Positions 45,862-54,517 of a stretch of 62,947 nt of DNA are shown in pieces (the stretch's first letter is position 1; each line of letters begins with the position of its first letter). Source of the DNA: an uncultured Pelagibacteraceae bacterium (GTDB lineage Bacteria > Pseudomonadota > Alphaproteobacteria > Pelagibacterales > Pelagibacteraceae); contig CACGSX010000005.1 of the NCBI GenBank assembly GCA_902575835.1, forward strand, positions 1-62,947, given 5' to 3'. Position numbers and translations under genes: made by a program. The notes beneath the pieces are model-generated. The model was given only the letters and a program-made list of their open reading frames with translations, made no database searches and had not been told where the DNA came from.

Positions 45862-46200
45862 ATGTTATTTTTTATTTTTAAAGTTGTAGCAGCAGGTTTA
45901 ATTGTTGCTTTTTCAAGTTGGTTGGCTGGTCAAAATCCTAAGTTGGCTGGATTTATTATTGCTTTACCCTTGGTATCACTAATAGCGATATTGTTTTCCT
46001 ATTATGAGCATAATGATACAGAAAAAACTGTAATGTTTACAAAAAGTATATTTATTGCAGTACCAGCAAGTTATTTATTTTTTGTACCCTTCTTTTTTGC
46101 AAAATCATTGAATATGAATTTTTTCATAATTTATATTGCAGGTTTAATATTGCTAATCGGAGGATATTTTATCCATAGATACATAATCAATTTAATATAA
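45862..46200 (+). CDS. Small integral membrane protein, function unknown
   Basis: A 112-residue, four-helix membrane protein with the stretch AFSSWLAGQNPKLAGFIIALPLVSLIAILFSY, similar to DUF3147-type proteins. I do not recognise a defined function. It lies 6 bp after the peroxiredoxin-like gene and probably shares its message. A 58-bp gap with a new promoter-like region follows. Confidence 0.75.
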   Translation: MLFFIFKVVAAGLIVAFSSWLAGQNPKLAGFIIALPLVSLIAILFSYYEHNDTEKTVMFTKSIFIAVPASYLFFVPFFFAKSLNMNFFIIYIAGLILLIGGYFIHRYIINLI

Positions 46201-46219
46201 AATAATAATTTTAATAAAT

Positions 46220-46238
46220 CTTTAACATAACTGTCATA
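46220..46238 (+). promoter_or_regulatory. Weak Pho-box-like repeat before the arsenate gene group
   Basis: CTTTAACATAACTGTCATA has two half-sites 11 bp apart. The downstream one, CTGTCAT, is a perfect Pho half-site; the upstream one, CTTTAAC, matches at 4 of 7 positions. It lies 21 bp before the 73-aa gene that starts the arsC-aqpS group. It may be chance. Confidence 0.3.
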
Positions 46239-46258
46239 AGTATAGAGAAAGGAGTTTT

Positions 46259-46480
46259 ATGTTTTTAAAAAAATATCTCAAATGGATAAGCACGTTTTTA
46301 GTCTTAACAGGAATATTGCTTACAAATTTAAATATATATCCAATTAATATATATTTTCATGGTCTTGGTGTAGTCGGTTGGACGATTGCAGGTTTCATCT
46401 CAAAAGATAAGGCAATTTTAACAAATTTTGGATTACAAATTCCTTTGTTTGTAATTGGTATTTATAAAATTATTTTTTAA
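46259..46480 (+). CDS. Small two/three-helix membrane protein (DUF6552-like)
   Basis: A 73-residue hydrophobic protein with two or three helices (LKWISTFLVLTGILLTNLNIYP; FHGLGVVGWTIAGFI; FGLQIPLFVIGIYKIIF). It begins after a strong ribosome site, AAAGGAG four bases before ATG, unusual for this genome. Its stop overlaps the arsC ATG (TAATG). Similar small proteins occur in marine Alphaproteobacteria; no function is known. Confidence 0.75.
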   Translation: MFLKKYLKWISTFLVLTGILLTNLNIYPINIYFHGLGVVGWTIAGFISKDKAILTNFGLQIPLFVIGIYKIIF

Positions 46481-46911
46481 TGAAAAATATTTTATTTGTA
46501 TGCACAGGAAATTCAGCGAGAAGCATTATCGCTGAGAGTATTATTAATAACGAATACTCAAATAAATTTAATGCTTTTAGTGCTGGTAGTAATCCATCTG
46601 GAAAAATCAATGAAGATGTTAAAAGTTTTTTAGAAAAAAATAAAAGTTATGATCTAACTAATTATAGTTCTAAAAACTTTGAAGAATTTATCAATAAAGA
46701 ATTAAAAATGGATCATGTAATAACAGTATGCAACAACGCAAATAATGAGGTATGTCCTATTTGGCCTGATAAAAACCAAATTATACATTGGGATATAGAA
46801 GATCCGGTAGCTAAACTTCAAAATGTAAATGACGAAGAAAAGCAAATAATCATTAGAAAAACTTTCAATATTATAAGTAATAAAATTAAAGATTGGATAG
46901 ATGAAAAATAA
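46480..46911 (+). CDS. arsC: Arsenate reductase, thioredoxin-coupled LMW-PTPase fold
   Basis: Reduces arsenate to arsenite in the cytosol. The 143-residue protein has the P-loop CTGNSARS with nucleophile Cys8, plus Cys84 and Cys92 (CNNANNEVC). This matches the three-cysteine relay of thioredoxin-type ArsC and differs from plain tyrosine phosphatases. Its start overlaps the stop of the small membrane gene, and its end overlaps aqpS by 11 bp. Pairing with an aquaporin supports arsenic detoxification. Confidence 0.9.
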   Translation: MKNILFVCTGNSARSIIAESIINNEYSNKFNAFSAGSNPSGKINEDVKSFLEKNKSYDLTNYSSKNFEEFINKELKMDHVITVCNNANNEVCPIWPDKNQIIHWDIEDPVAKLQNVNDEEKQIIIRKTFNIISNKIKDWIDEK

Positions 46912-47560
46912 AAATAAATATTTTCTTTCAGAGTTTATTGGAAGTTGCTTTCTGGTCATGATCATAGTTGGATCAGGTTTAATGGCAGAAAATCTAACTA
47001 ATGATATAGCAGTAATGCTAATAGCCAACACATTGGCAACAGGAGCTGGATTGTTTGTGCTAATAACAGTATTTGCTGATGTATCTGGGGCTCATTTCAA
47101 TCCATTTGTAAGTATTGCTATGACAATTACAGGAAAGTTAAAAAAAAACCTTCTACCCTTTTATATTTCTGCTCAGATACTTGGGTGTTTGCTAGGTGTA
47201 GCATTAGCTAATTTCTTTTTTGAACATCAGGTTTTTGAATTATCAACAAAGTCAAGGAGTGGGATTTATATTTTTACTTCTGAAATAGTTGCTACGTTGG
47301 GTCTTATTTTAATAATTTTTGGTTCAATGAGATCAGGTAAAATAGCTGTTGCTGGATCAGTAGGTTTATATATCACTGCTGGTTATTGGTTTACCTCTTC
47401 AACTTCTTTTGCAAATCCTGCTGTAACAATAGCAAGAACATTCACAGATTCGTTTACTGGTATAAGTTATTTAAACACTCCTTTTTATATAATTGCAGAA
47501 TTAATTGGTATGTTAATTGCTGTTTATATCGCAAAAAAATTATTCTTAAAAAAAGATTGA
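46901..47560 (+). CDS. aqpS: MIP-family channel, AqpS-like
   Basis: A 219-residue, six-helix channel of the aquaporin superfamily. The two pore motifs are NPF (67-69, in place of NPA) and NPA (172-174), with the selectivity Arg179 (NPAVTIAR). AqpS of Sinorhizobium, which lets arsenite flow out after ArsC reduction, sits in the same kind of pair. No ArsB or Acr3 pump is seen nearby. The arsenite role is inferred from context. Confidence 0.85.
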   Translation: MKNKNKYFLSEFIGSCFLVMIIVGSGLMAENLTNDIAVMLIANTLATGAGLFVLITVFADVSGAHFNPFVSIAMTITGKLKKNLLPFYISAQILGCLLGVALANFFFEHQVFELSTKSRSGIYIFTSEIVATLGLILIIFGSMRSGKIAVAGSVGLYITAGYWFTSSTSFANPAVTIARTFTDSFTGISYLNTPFYIIAELIGMLIAVYIAKKLFLKKD

Positions 47561-48045
47561 AAAATTTAAAACTAACAAACAATATTAAATTAATTAATAA
47601 AAAATTTAAAAAAAAAGAATTTTATCATTTTTTAAAAACCTCAAACCTTTCAATAGTAATACCCAAAATTAAGAACAAGTATATTTTGGTTTCACAAAAA
47701 AAAATTCCTATAAATCAAATTAATTTTGAGTTTCCATCTGGTATAATTGAAAAACATGAAACAGCTTTAATATCTGCTAAAAAAGAATTAATTGAAGAAA
47801 CAGGATATAAATCAAGAAATAAATTGAGAAAAATTACTTCATTTTATTCTGAACCAGGTCGACTCACCACTAAAATTACTGGTTTTTTTTGTAATAATCT
47901 TATTAAAATTTTAAAGCCTGAAAAAGGAATTAAAATCCACATAGTTTCAGATCATCAAATAATTAAATTAATTGAGAATGGTAAATTTAACAATGCATCT
48001 CATATAGGAATGTATTTGTTTTATAAAAAGAAATACGCTCAATAA
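47557..48045 (+). CDS. Nudix hydrolase
   Basis: From TTG 47557 the protein has 162 residues. No usable ATG lies in frame before the domain, and TTG overlaps the aqpS stop (TTGA), so TTG is chosen. The Nudix box is at 62-84 (GIIEKHETALISAKKELIEETGY), with Lys-Glu in place of the usual Arg-Glu. The layout (FEFPSGIIE before, SEPGRLTTK after) resembles ADP-ribose/nucleotide-sugar pyrophosphatases. A link to arsenate is not obvious; it may clean up damaged nucleotides. A terminator stem overlaps its last codons. Confidence 0.85.
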   Translation: MKNLKLTNNIKLINKKFKKKEFYHFLKTSNLSIVIPKIKNKYILVSQKKIPINQINFEFPSGIIEKHETALISAKKELIEETGYKSRNKLRKITSFYSEPGRLTTKITGFFCNNLIKILKPEKGIKIHIVSDHQIIKLIENGKFNNASHIGMYLFYKKKYAQ

Positions 48046-48062
48046 TAATACCGAGCGTATTT
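48031..48062 (-). terminator. Hairpin terminator between nudix and ppx
   Basis: AAATACGCTC (48031-48040) and GAGCGTATTT (48053-48062) form a perfect 10-bp stem with a 12-base loop. On the minus strand it is followed by TCTTTTTAT, a U-rich tract, so it should end transcripts from ppk-ppx. It may also slow plus-strand transcripts, though no T run follows on that side. The rest of the 150-bp gap shows nothing clear. Confidence 0.7.
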
Positions 48063-48195
48063 CAGGGGTTTAATATTTACAATTTAATCACAGATGAATA
48101 TTACATTTGGATTAAAGATATGTTTCAATAAAATTAAAAATATATTAAAGAAGAAAAATCACTAACCTGTAAGTTGTAATAAATTAAATTATATA

Positions 48196-49707
48196 TTAAT
48201 TATTTGAATAAATTACTCTTGGTTCTAAAAATAATTCTCTCGCCAGAGCTTTAAATCTTTTTGTGGCTTGTTTAGAAATTATTTCTTGATGTTGTGCTGG
48301 AATTTTTAAAAATACAGAGTTGCCTCTTTTATACAATTTAAATTCCTCTAAAAAGATAGTTGAAATAGATGTTAGTGAGTGAGCAAATCTTAAGGCTGCA
48401 CCAACTTGTTTGCTAGAAAAAATTTCATTATTATTTAAAAAAGTCAAATATTCTATTTTTGGATTGTATTTAATACTGCAGTACCTCCAATAACATGAAA
48501 GAGCTATTTGAATTCTTTCTTTATGTGAAAGTCTCAATAAAGGGGTATTTAATGTTTCTTGAAAAACTAATTCTGCCTTTTGAAAAGCACCTAGTCCCCA
48601 ATCCATATGACTTAAAACACAAGCTAAGTTAAGTAATTTTTCATTAAAATATTCATTACCATCAAATACAGGTTTGATAAATTCATAATACTTTTTGTAA
48701 GTTAATCCCAAATCACCTCTTTTCTTAGAAATATATTCTAATGATTTTTCAAAAACCTGAGAGTTATCAATATTTTTAAAGTAATCTTTCGTCAAAGATC
48801 CCTCCCTAATACCGCTTATAGAACAAATTATGTTTTTTGGATTTGTGACTTTCATGATCTCATCTAAAATAATAGAGCTATATGGTAGATAAGGTGTTCT
48901 AGATTTAGATATATATTCAACTGTTTTTAGTTTTGCTTTATTAAACGATGCTATTTTTTCTACAAATGATGATATAGTTTCATAATTTACTGAATACTGA
49001 TGAATTATATGGACAGGATGTTTATTTTGAAACAGATGAAGTTTAAATAAAGCTCTCCATGTTCCTCCAACTAAATACAAATTTTGAAATTTTTTTTTAG
49101 ATAACCATTTCTCTTCTCTCAAAAGTTGTTTTATATATTTAGAAAGGTTTCTCTTTTTTACAATTGGATTATTAAGTAGTCTTAAAACACCTAAAGGAAA
49201 AGATGTTTTATTAGTAATCAAACCATTTTCAACTCTAGCCAATTCTAAACTTCCTCCACCAAGATCAGCAACTAACCCATCTACATTATCAAATCCAATT
49301 TTAACACCTTCAGCTGAACAAATTGCTTCTTCGTCACCACTTAAGATTTCTATTTTTTTTTTAAAAAGGTTTTCTACGTATTCAACAAAGGGTTTTGAAT
49401 CTGTTGCTTCTCTTAAAACAGCAGTTGCTATTATTTTTAAATTAACAATTTTGGAAACATTTAAAATTTCTGAAAATCTCTTCAATACTTTTTGGGCATA
49501 ATCCACACCAGATTTATGAAGTTTTCTTGACTTATCTAAATTTTTACCAAGTTCACAAACGGCTTTTTCATTGAAAAAAGGCACACGAGATGAGTTAAAA
49601 TCTTCATAGATTAACATCCTGATAGAATTGGAACCTATATCAATTACTGCTAATTTAGCAGGTTTTAATTTCAGATTTTGATTATTTTTTAAAACTTTAA
49701 TTTCCAC
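48196..49707 (-). CDS. ppx: Exopolyphosphatase / guanosine pentaphosphatase (Ppx/GppA)
   Basis: Removes phosphate from the ends of polyphosphate. The 503 residues begin with the ASKHA phosphate loop LAVIDIGSNSIRMLIYED. AVLREATDS, ILSGDEEAICSAEGVK and VADLGGGSLELARV follow, and there is a C-terminal HD-like helical domain. It overlaps ppk by 11 bp, so synthesis and breakdown of polyphosphate are coupled. Confidence 0.95.
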   Translation of the reverse strand: MEIKVLKNNQNLKLKPAKLAVIDIGSNSIRMLIYEDFNSSRVPFFNEKAVCELGKNLDKSRKLHKSGVDYAQKVLKRFSEILNVSKIVNLKIIATAVLREATDSKPFVEYVENLFKKKIEILSGDEEAICSAEGVKIGFDNVDGLVADLGGGSLELARVENGLITNKTSFPLGVLRLLNNPIVKKRNLSKYIKQLLREEKWLSKKKFQNLYLVGGTWRALFKLHLFQNKHPVHIIHQYSVNYETISSFVEKIASFNKAKLKTVEYISKSRTPYLPYSSIILDEIMKVTNPKNIICSISGIREGSLTKDYFKNIDNSQVFEKSLEYISKKRGDLGLTYKKYYEFIKPVFDGNEYFNEKLLNLACVLSHMDWGLGAFQKAELVFQETLNTPLLRLSHKERIQIALSCYWRYCSIKYNPKIEYLTFLNNNEIFSSKQVGAALRFAHSLTSISTIFLEEFKLYKRGNSVFLKIPAQHQEIISKQATKRFKALARELFLEPRVIYSNN

Positions 49708-51847
49708 TTTTAATTAATCTTAAATTTAATTTTTTTGGTTTCATTTTTAATTTAGCTTTACCTCTTCCAGATAAACTAGGATTATTCATAAAATAATCAT
49801 GGGCTGAAAAAGAATCATTTTCACTATATTTAATTTTTTTATAATTTCCACTAGCATCAAGTTTCCAACTTTGGTTTTTATCTAAATAATTAGCTAACAT
49901 AATTTGATCAAGAACTTGTTCGTGGACTGTTTGGTTTTCAATTGGAACTAGAAGTTCTACTCTTCGATTTAAATTTCTTGGCATTAAATCTGCTGATGAA
50001 ATAAAAACTTTTGCATCTCTACTAGGCATTGTTTTTCCATTTGCAAAACAATAAATTCTTGAGTGTTCCAAAAATCTTCCAATCATGCTTTTAACTATTA
50101 TATTTTCAGATTTATCTTTAACTCCAGGTCTTAAACAACAAACACCTCTTACAAATAAAAATATCTTTACTCCAGCATTTGAAGCTTCGTAAAATTTATC
50201 AATTATCGCTGGATCTACTAAGGAATTCATTTTGGCCCATATTTCACCTTTTTTACCTTTTTTGACATTTGTAATCTCGTTAGCAATACATTTGTTCAAG
50301 GTTTCTCTAAGATTAATTGGTGATATAGATATTTTACTAAGATTTCGTGGTTTTGAATAACCAGTTACATAATTAAAAAATTTTTCCACATCAGTTGCTA
50401 ATTTTTTATCAGAACTAAATAAAGATAAGTCAGTATAAATTTTTGCATTAACTGGGTGATAATTGCCAGTTCCCAGATGTATATAAGTTTGAATTTTTCC
50501 CTGCTCTTTTCTTAATATTAAAGATGATTTTGCATGTGTTTTATATTTTGCAAAACCATAAACTATTTGAATTCCTGCCTTTTCTAAACTTCTTGAAAGT
50601 TGAATGTTTGCTTCTTCATCAAATCTTGCTTTGATCTCTATTAAAGCGGTTACTGTCTTTCCATTTTCAGCTGCTGTTATTAAGGCTTTAACAATTGGAG
50701 AATCTAGCGTTGTTCTGTATAGAGTTTGTTTAATTGCTATAACTTTTTTATCATATGCAGCTTGATTTAAAAACTCAACGACAGCATCAAATGTTTCAAA
50801 AGGGTGATGAACTATTAAATCTTTTTTTTTTATAGTATCAAAAAAATTATTATTAAACTCCTTTAATCTCTCAACCTCCCTGGGATTAAAATTTTTAAAT
50901 CTTAATTTAGAATTTTTAATTTTACAAACTTGGTCTATATCTTGAATTCCAACAATGCCTTCAATTTCATAGATGTATTCAGATTTTACGTTTAACTTAT
51001 TAGTTATAAACTTAATTAAGTCATTATTACTATTTTTTAAAATTTCTAAACGTACTATGTCACCTGTTCTTCTTCTTTTTAAAGCCAATTCAAATGATCT
51101 TACTAAATCTTCGGCCTCCTCTTGAATTTCTACATCACTATCTCTTATAACTCTAAATAACATTTTTTTATCTAAATCATGATCAGGAAATATTTCAGAG
51201 GCAAAAAAACTTATAACATCATCTATAATTAAAAATTTTTTAAAACTTTTATTTCCATCTATTTCAATAAATCTTGATAAAGCTTTTGGAATTACTATTA
51301 TTGTATTTAAAATCCTTTTTTTATTTTTCTTATTTAATCTCATAACTAATGCTCTTCCTTGATTTGCAATAAATGGAAAGGGATGAGCTGGGTCTATTGC
51401 TGATGGGGTTAGCAGAGGGTAAATTTCTTCATTAAAAATTTTAAATAATCTTTTTTGTTCAGGTTTACTTAAATTTTCAGGTTTAACTATACTTATATTT
51501 GCTTTTTTTAATTGAAGAATTAAATCTCTATATATTTTATTTTGTTTATTAAGAAGATTATTTGTTTCCAAAATAACTTCACTCATTTGTTCATCAGGAG
51601 TAAGACCATCAGAACTAAGTGAATCTACATCTTGTTTGATTTGACTATATAAACCTGCAACACGAACCATGAAAAATTCATCTAAATTTGATCCAGCTAT
51701 AGATAAAAATTTAATTCTTTCATAAAGAGGATTTTCAAAATTTTGGGCCTCAAGAAGAACTCTGTCGTTGAATTTTAGCCAAGACAGCTCTCTATTTATG
51801 TATTTAGATTTTAGTGTTTCTTTATCTTGTTTTTTTAATGCAGTCAT
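49697..51847 (-). CDS. ppk1: Polyphosphate kinase 1
   Basis: Makes polyphosphate from ATP at the membrane. The 716-residue length is standard. The N-terminal domain opens INRELSWLKFNDRVLLEA. The catalytic half has VIAIKQTLYRT, EIKARFDEEANI, and KTHAKSSLILR with the His that is phosphorylated. HLGTGNYHPVNAKIYTDLSLF and SSADLMPRNLNRRVE complete it. Its ATG is only 13 bp from the divergent sixA ATG. Confidence 0.96.
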   Translation of the reverse strand: MTALKKQDKETLKSKYINRELSWLKFNDRVLLEAQNFENPLYERIKFLSIAGSNLDEFFMVRVAGLYSQIKQDVDSLSSDGLTPDEQMSEVILETNNLLNKQNKIYRDLILQLKKANISIVKPENLSKPEQKRLFKIFNEEIYPLLTPSAIDPAHPFPFIANQGRALVMRLNKKNKKRILNTIIVIPKALSRFIEIDGNKSFKKFLIIDDVISFFASEIFPDHDLDKKMLFRVIRDSDVEIQEEAEDLVRSFELALKRRRTGDIVRLEILKNSNNDLIKFITNKLNVKSEYIYEIEGIVGIQDIDQVCKIKNSKLRFKNFNPREVERLKEFNNNFFDTIKKKDLIVHHPFETFDAVVEFLNQAAYDKKVIAIKQTLYRTTLDSPIVKALITAAENGKTVTALIEIKARFDEEANIQLSRSLEKAGIQIVYGFAKYKTHAKSSLILRKEQGKIQTYIHLGTGNYHPVNAKIYTDLSLFSSDKKLATDVEKFFNYVTGYSKPRNLSKISISPINLRETLNKCIANEITNVKKGKKGEIWAKMNSLVDPAIIDKFYEASNAGVKIFLFVRGVCCLRPGVKDKSENIIVKSMIGRFLEHSRIYCFANGKTMPSRDAKVFISSADLMPRNLNRRVELLVPIENQTVHEQVLDQIMLANYLDKNQSWKLDASGNYKKIKYSENDSFSAHDYFMNNPSLSGRGKAKLKMKPKKLNLRLIKSGN

Positions 51848-51860
51848 ATATTTAAAATTT

Positions 51861-52385
51861 ATGCTTAAATTATACGTTATGCGTCATGCAAAATCTAGCT
51901 GGGACCACCCAAATCTTGATGATCATGAAAGACCATTAAGTAAGCGTGGCGAGAAAAATGCAAAAAAGATTTGTGAATTTTTTGTTAAAAAAAATTATAA
52001 GTTTGATTACATATTACTTTCATCATCAAAAAGAACAAAGAAAACCCTAAAAATTTTATTAAAAAAAATAGATAAACCAAAAAAAATTATTTCTTCAAAA
52101 AAATTATACTTATCAAGTGAAGATAAAATTATAGATATAATAAAAAAAATACCAAAAAAATATAAATCAGTGCTTTTAATTAACCATGAACCTAGTGTTA
52201 GAAATCTAATACGATCACTTACAAAAAATCACAACAACAACCATTTTAAATTATTAAACTACAAATTTCCGACATCGGCATTTGCAAAAATTTATTTTGA
52301 TTTTAATGAATGGAATAAATTAGATGGAAATGGTTTAATTAAAGAATTTACTAGACCTATAGACCTTCAAGATTCTAAAGAATAA
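51861..52385 (+). CDS. sixA: Phosphohistidine phosphatase SixA-like
   Basis: A 174-residue histidine phosphatase. It has the catalytic RHAK motif near residue 8 (LYVMRHAKSSW), the ERPLSKRGEKNAKKI segment typical of SixA, LLSSSKRTKKT, and the second His in LLINHEPSVRNL. SixA removes phosphate from His in relay and PTS proteins. I use ATG 51861; an ATG at 51768 lies inside ppk and adds a stretch unlike the family. The last 19 bp overlap the convergent phoB end. Confidence 0.9.
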   Translation: MLKLYVMRHAKSSWDHPNLDDHERPLSKRGEKNAKKICEFFVKKNYKFDYILLSSSKRTKKTLKILLKKIDKPKKIISSKKLYLSSEDKIIDIIKKIPKKYKSVLLINHEPSVRNLIRSLTKNHNNNHFKLLNYKFPTSAFAKIYFDFNEWNKLDGNGLIKEFTRPIDLQDSKE

Positions 52386-53050
52386 CCTGCTGATCTTACA
52401 GTTCTAATTAAAGGCTTAGTATTATCTATATTAATAGCCTGTCTTAATCTTCTGATATGCACATCGACAGTTCTAGTTTCAACGTAAATATTTTCTCCCC
52501 AAACATTGTTTAAGAGTTGTTCTCTTGAATATACCCTTTTTGGATTTTTGATAAAAAAATCTAATAATTTAAATTCTGTAGGTCCTAGAGATATTTCAAT
52601 GTTATTTCTATAAACTCTTTTTGTTATTCTATCTATTTTTAGATCTGTAAACTCAACAACATCAACGGTGGATTGTGGTTTTGATCTTCTGAGTAATGAT
52701 TTAATTCTTGCATTAAGTTCTTTTTGACTAAATGGTTTTGTTACATAATCATCTGCACCTGTATCAAAAGCTCTTAATTTGTCCTCCTCCTCGCCTTTTG
52801 CTGTTAACATTATTACTGGTATGTCATTATGCTTTTTGTCTTTTTTTAAATTTTTACATATTTCAACGCCTGACAAATCGGGCAACATCCAATCCATTAA
52901 TATTAAGTCAGGAAGTTTATCTTTAATTTGTTTAAGTGCATCTTCACCATTTTCACAGAAACTTACTTTGTAACCCTCTTTTTCAAGGTTATACTTTAGT
53001 AGAGTTATTATAGCAGCCTCGTCCTCAGCTATAAAAATGTGAGCCGACAT
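52367..53050 (-). CDS. phoB: Phosphate regulon response regulator PhoB
   Basis: A 227-residue OmpR/PhoB regulator. The receiver domain has Asp9/Asp10, phospho-acceptor Asp53 (LMDWMLPD) and Lys in DYVTKPF. A winged-helix DNA-binding domain follows (LLDFFIKNPKRVYSREQLLNNVWG; RTVDVHIRRLRQAI; IRTVRSAGYSLE). It ends the pstSCAB-phoU-phoB run. Its sensor phoR lies about 6 kb away at the front of the cluster. Confidence 0.96.
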   Translation of the reverse strand: MSAHIFIAEDEAAIITLLKYNLEKEGYKVSFCENGEDALKQIKDKLPDLILMDWMLPDLSGVEICKNLKKDKKHNDIPVIMLTAKGEEEDKLRAFDTGADDYVTKPFSQKELNARIKSLLRRSKPQSTVDVVEFTDLKIDRITKRVYRNNIEISLGPTEFKLLDFFIKNPKRVYSREQLLNNVWGENIYVETRTVDVHIRRLRQAINIDNTKPLIRTVRSAGYSLES

Positions 53051-53053
53051 ATT

Positions 53054-53761
53054 TTACTTTTCTCCAGTAACAATAGGTTCTGTGCCTTTTGGTCGATCAC
53101 CCTCTAGATATTCTCCCTTAACTAAATAATATACTTGCTCAGCAATGTTGGTTGTATGATCACCTATTCTCTCTATATTTTTAGTTACAAATAATAAGTG
53201 GGTTCCATCACTTAAGTTATTTTCGTTATCTTTTAAATATCTAATCACTTCTTGCATGCATAAATTTGTTAAATCATCAATTTGTTCGTCGCTTTCCCAT
53301 ACATTAATTGCCATACTCGAAGATCTTTCTAAATATGCATCTAATATTGATTTCAATTGTTTTTGAGCATCCGAAGATACTCTTATAATAGCATCTACTA
53401 AATTTTTTGGTAAATTTTCATTTAACAAAAGAGTTCTTTTAGAAATATTTTTTGCTAAATCACCTATTCTCTCAAGGTCAGAAGATATCTTTAAAGCAGT
53501 GACTGTTTCTCTAAGATCTATGGCCATAGGTTGTCTTAAAGCAATTAAATTTACTACTTGCTGTTCAATTAAAGTCTCAAATTTATCAATTTTTTCATCA
53601 TCTTTAATTACTGCCTCAGCATTATCACTATTTCTTGTAGTAATTGCTTGAATAGCTTTACCCAAAGCTTCTTCACAAAATCCACCCATTTTAATTATAT
53701 TGCTATTTAAATTTTTAAGTTCTTCTTCGTAAGACTTTACTGTATGTGGTGCTTCGGTCAT
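53054..53761 (-). CDS. phoU: Phosphate signalling protein PhoU
   Basis: A 235-residue all-helical protein with two PhoU repeats. Metal-binding E/D motifs appear in SSDLERIGDLAKNISKR and NIERIGDHTTNIAEQVYYLV. It links the Pst transporter to PhoR and turns signalling off when phosphate is plentiful. Its ATG overlaps the pstB stop by one base. Confidence 0.96.
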   Translation of the reverse strand: MTEAPHTVKSYEEELKNLNSNIIKMGGFCEEALGKAIQAITTRNSDNAEAVIKDDEKIDKFETLIEQQVVNLIALRQPMAIDLRETVTALKISSDLERIGDLAKNISKRTLLLNENLPKNLVDAIIRVSSDAQKQLKSILDAYLERSSSMAINVWESDEQIDDLTNLCMQEVIRYLKDNENNLSDGTHLLFVTKNIERIGDHTTNIAEQVYYLVKGEYLEGDRPKGTEPIVTGEK

Positions 53762-54516
53762 TATCCAAACCTCCCTGTGATATAATCCTGAGTTTTTTTG
53801 TTTTCTGGATTCTTAAATATTTTATCAGTAGAACCATGTTCTATCAATTCTCCAAGGTGAAAAAAACCTGTATTTTGAGAAACTCTTGCAGCTTGTGCCA
53901 TTGAGTGAGTGACTATTATAATTGTATGGTCTTTTTTTAACTCATCAATTAGTTCTTCTATTTGAGCTGTAGCAATAGGATCTAAAGCAGAACAAGGCTC
54001 GTCCATTAGAATAACTTCAGGTTTAACTGAAATTGCCCTTGCTATACATAATCTTTGTTGTTGACCACCAGACAAACCAGTACCTGGTTCATGAAGTCTA
54101 TCTTTCACCTCTTCCCATAATGCTGCCTTTTTTAAGCTAGTTTCAACTATTTCATCCATTTCATTCTTTGATTGAGCCATACCATGAATTGTTGGACCAT
54201 AAGAAATATTTTCATAAATAGTTTTAGGAAAAGGATTTGGTTTTTGAAAAACCATACCAATTTTTTCTCTTAATCTAACAACATCACAACTTTTATCATT
54301 GATATCAAAATCATTAATTATAATCTGCCCTTTTACTCTACATATATCAATAACGTCATTCATTCGGTTTAGACATCTTAAAAAAGTAGATTTACCACAA
54401 CCTGAAGGCCCAATCAGTGCTGTAACTTGATTTTCTTCAATATCTAAATTTATATTGAATAGAGCTTGTTTTTTTCCATAGAAAACATCTACATTTTTTG
54501 AATTTATCTTTATCAT
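53761..54516 (-). CDS. pstB: Phosphate ABC transporter ATP-binding protein
   Basis: ATPase of the phosphate importer, 251 residues. It has Walker [10 protein letters not shown] (36-44), [31 protein letters not shown], and Walker [13 protein letters not shown] choose ATG 54516, preceded by GGAG five bases upstream and starting 1 bp after pstA ends. A TTG at 54537 would give seven more residues but lies inside pstA without such a site. Confidence 0.96.
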   Translation of the reverse strand: MIKINSKNVDVFYGKKQALFNINLDIEENQVTALIGPSGCGKSTFLRCLNRMNDVIDICRVKGQIIINDFDINDKSCDVVRLREKIGMVFQKPNPFPKTIYENISYGPTIHGMAQSKNEMDEIVETSLKKAALWEEVKDRLHEPGTGLSGGQQQRLCIARAISVKPEVILMDEPCSALDPIATAQIEELIDELKKDHTIIIVTHSMAQAARVSQNTGFFHLGELIEHGSTDKIFKNPENKKTQDYITGRFG

Positions 54517-54517
54517 C

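Noticed and set aside
47386..47556. Upstream ATG for the Nudix gene
   Set aside because: It runs inside aqpS in another frame and gives a Cys/Asn-rich sequence with no family match; TTG 47557 fits the domain.
48094..48165. 23-codon plus-strand frame in the nudix/ppx gap
   Set aside because: No ribosome site, no hydrophobic helix and no neighbour support; random AT-rich sequence can give this.
51768..51860. Upstream start for sixA
   Set aside because: It lies inside ppk on the other strand and adds residues before the family's normal start at MLKLYVMRHAK.
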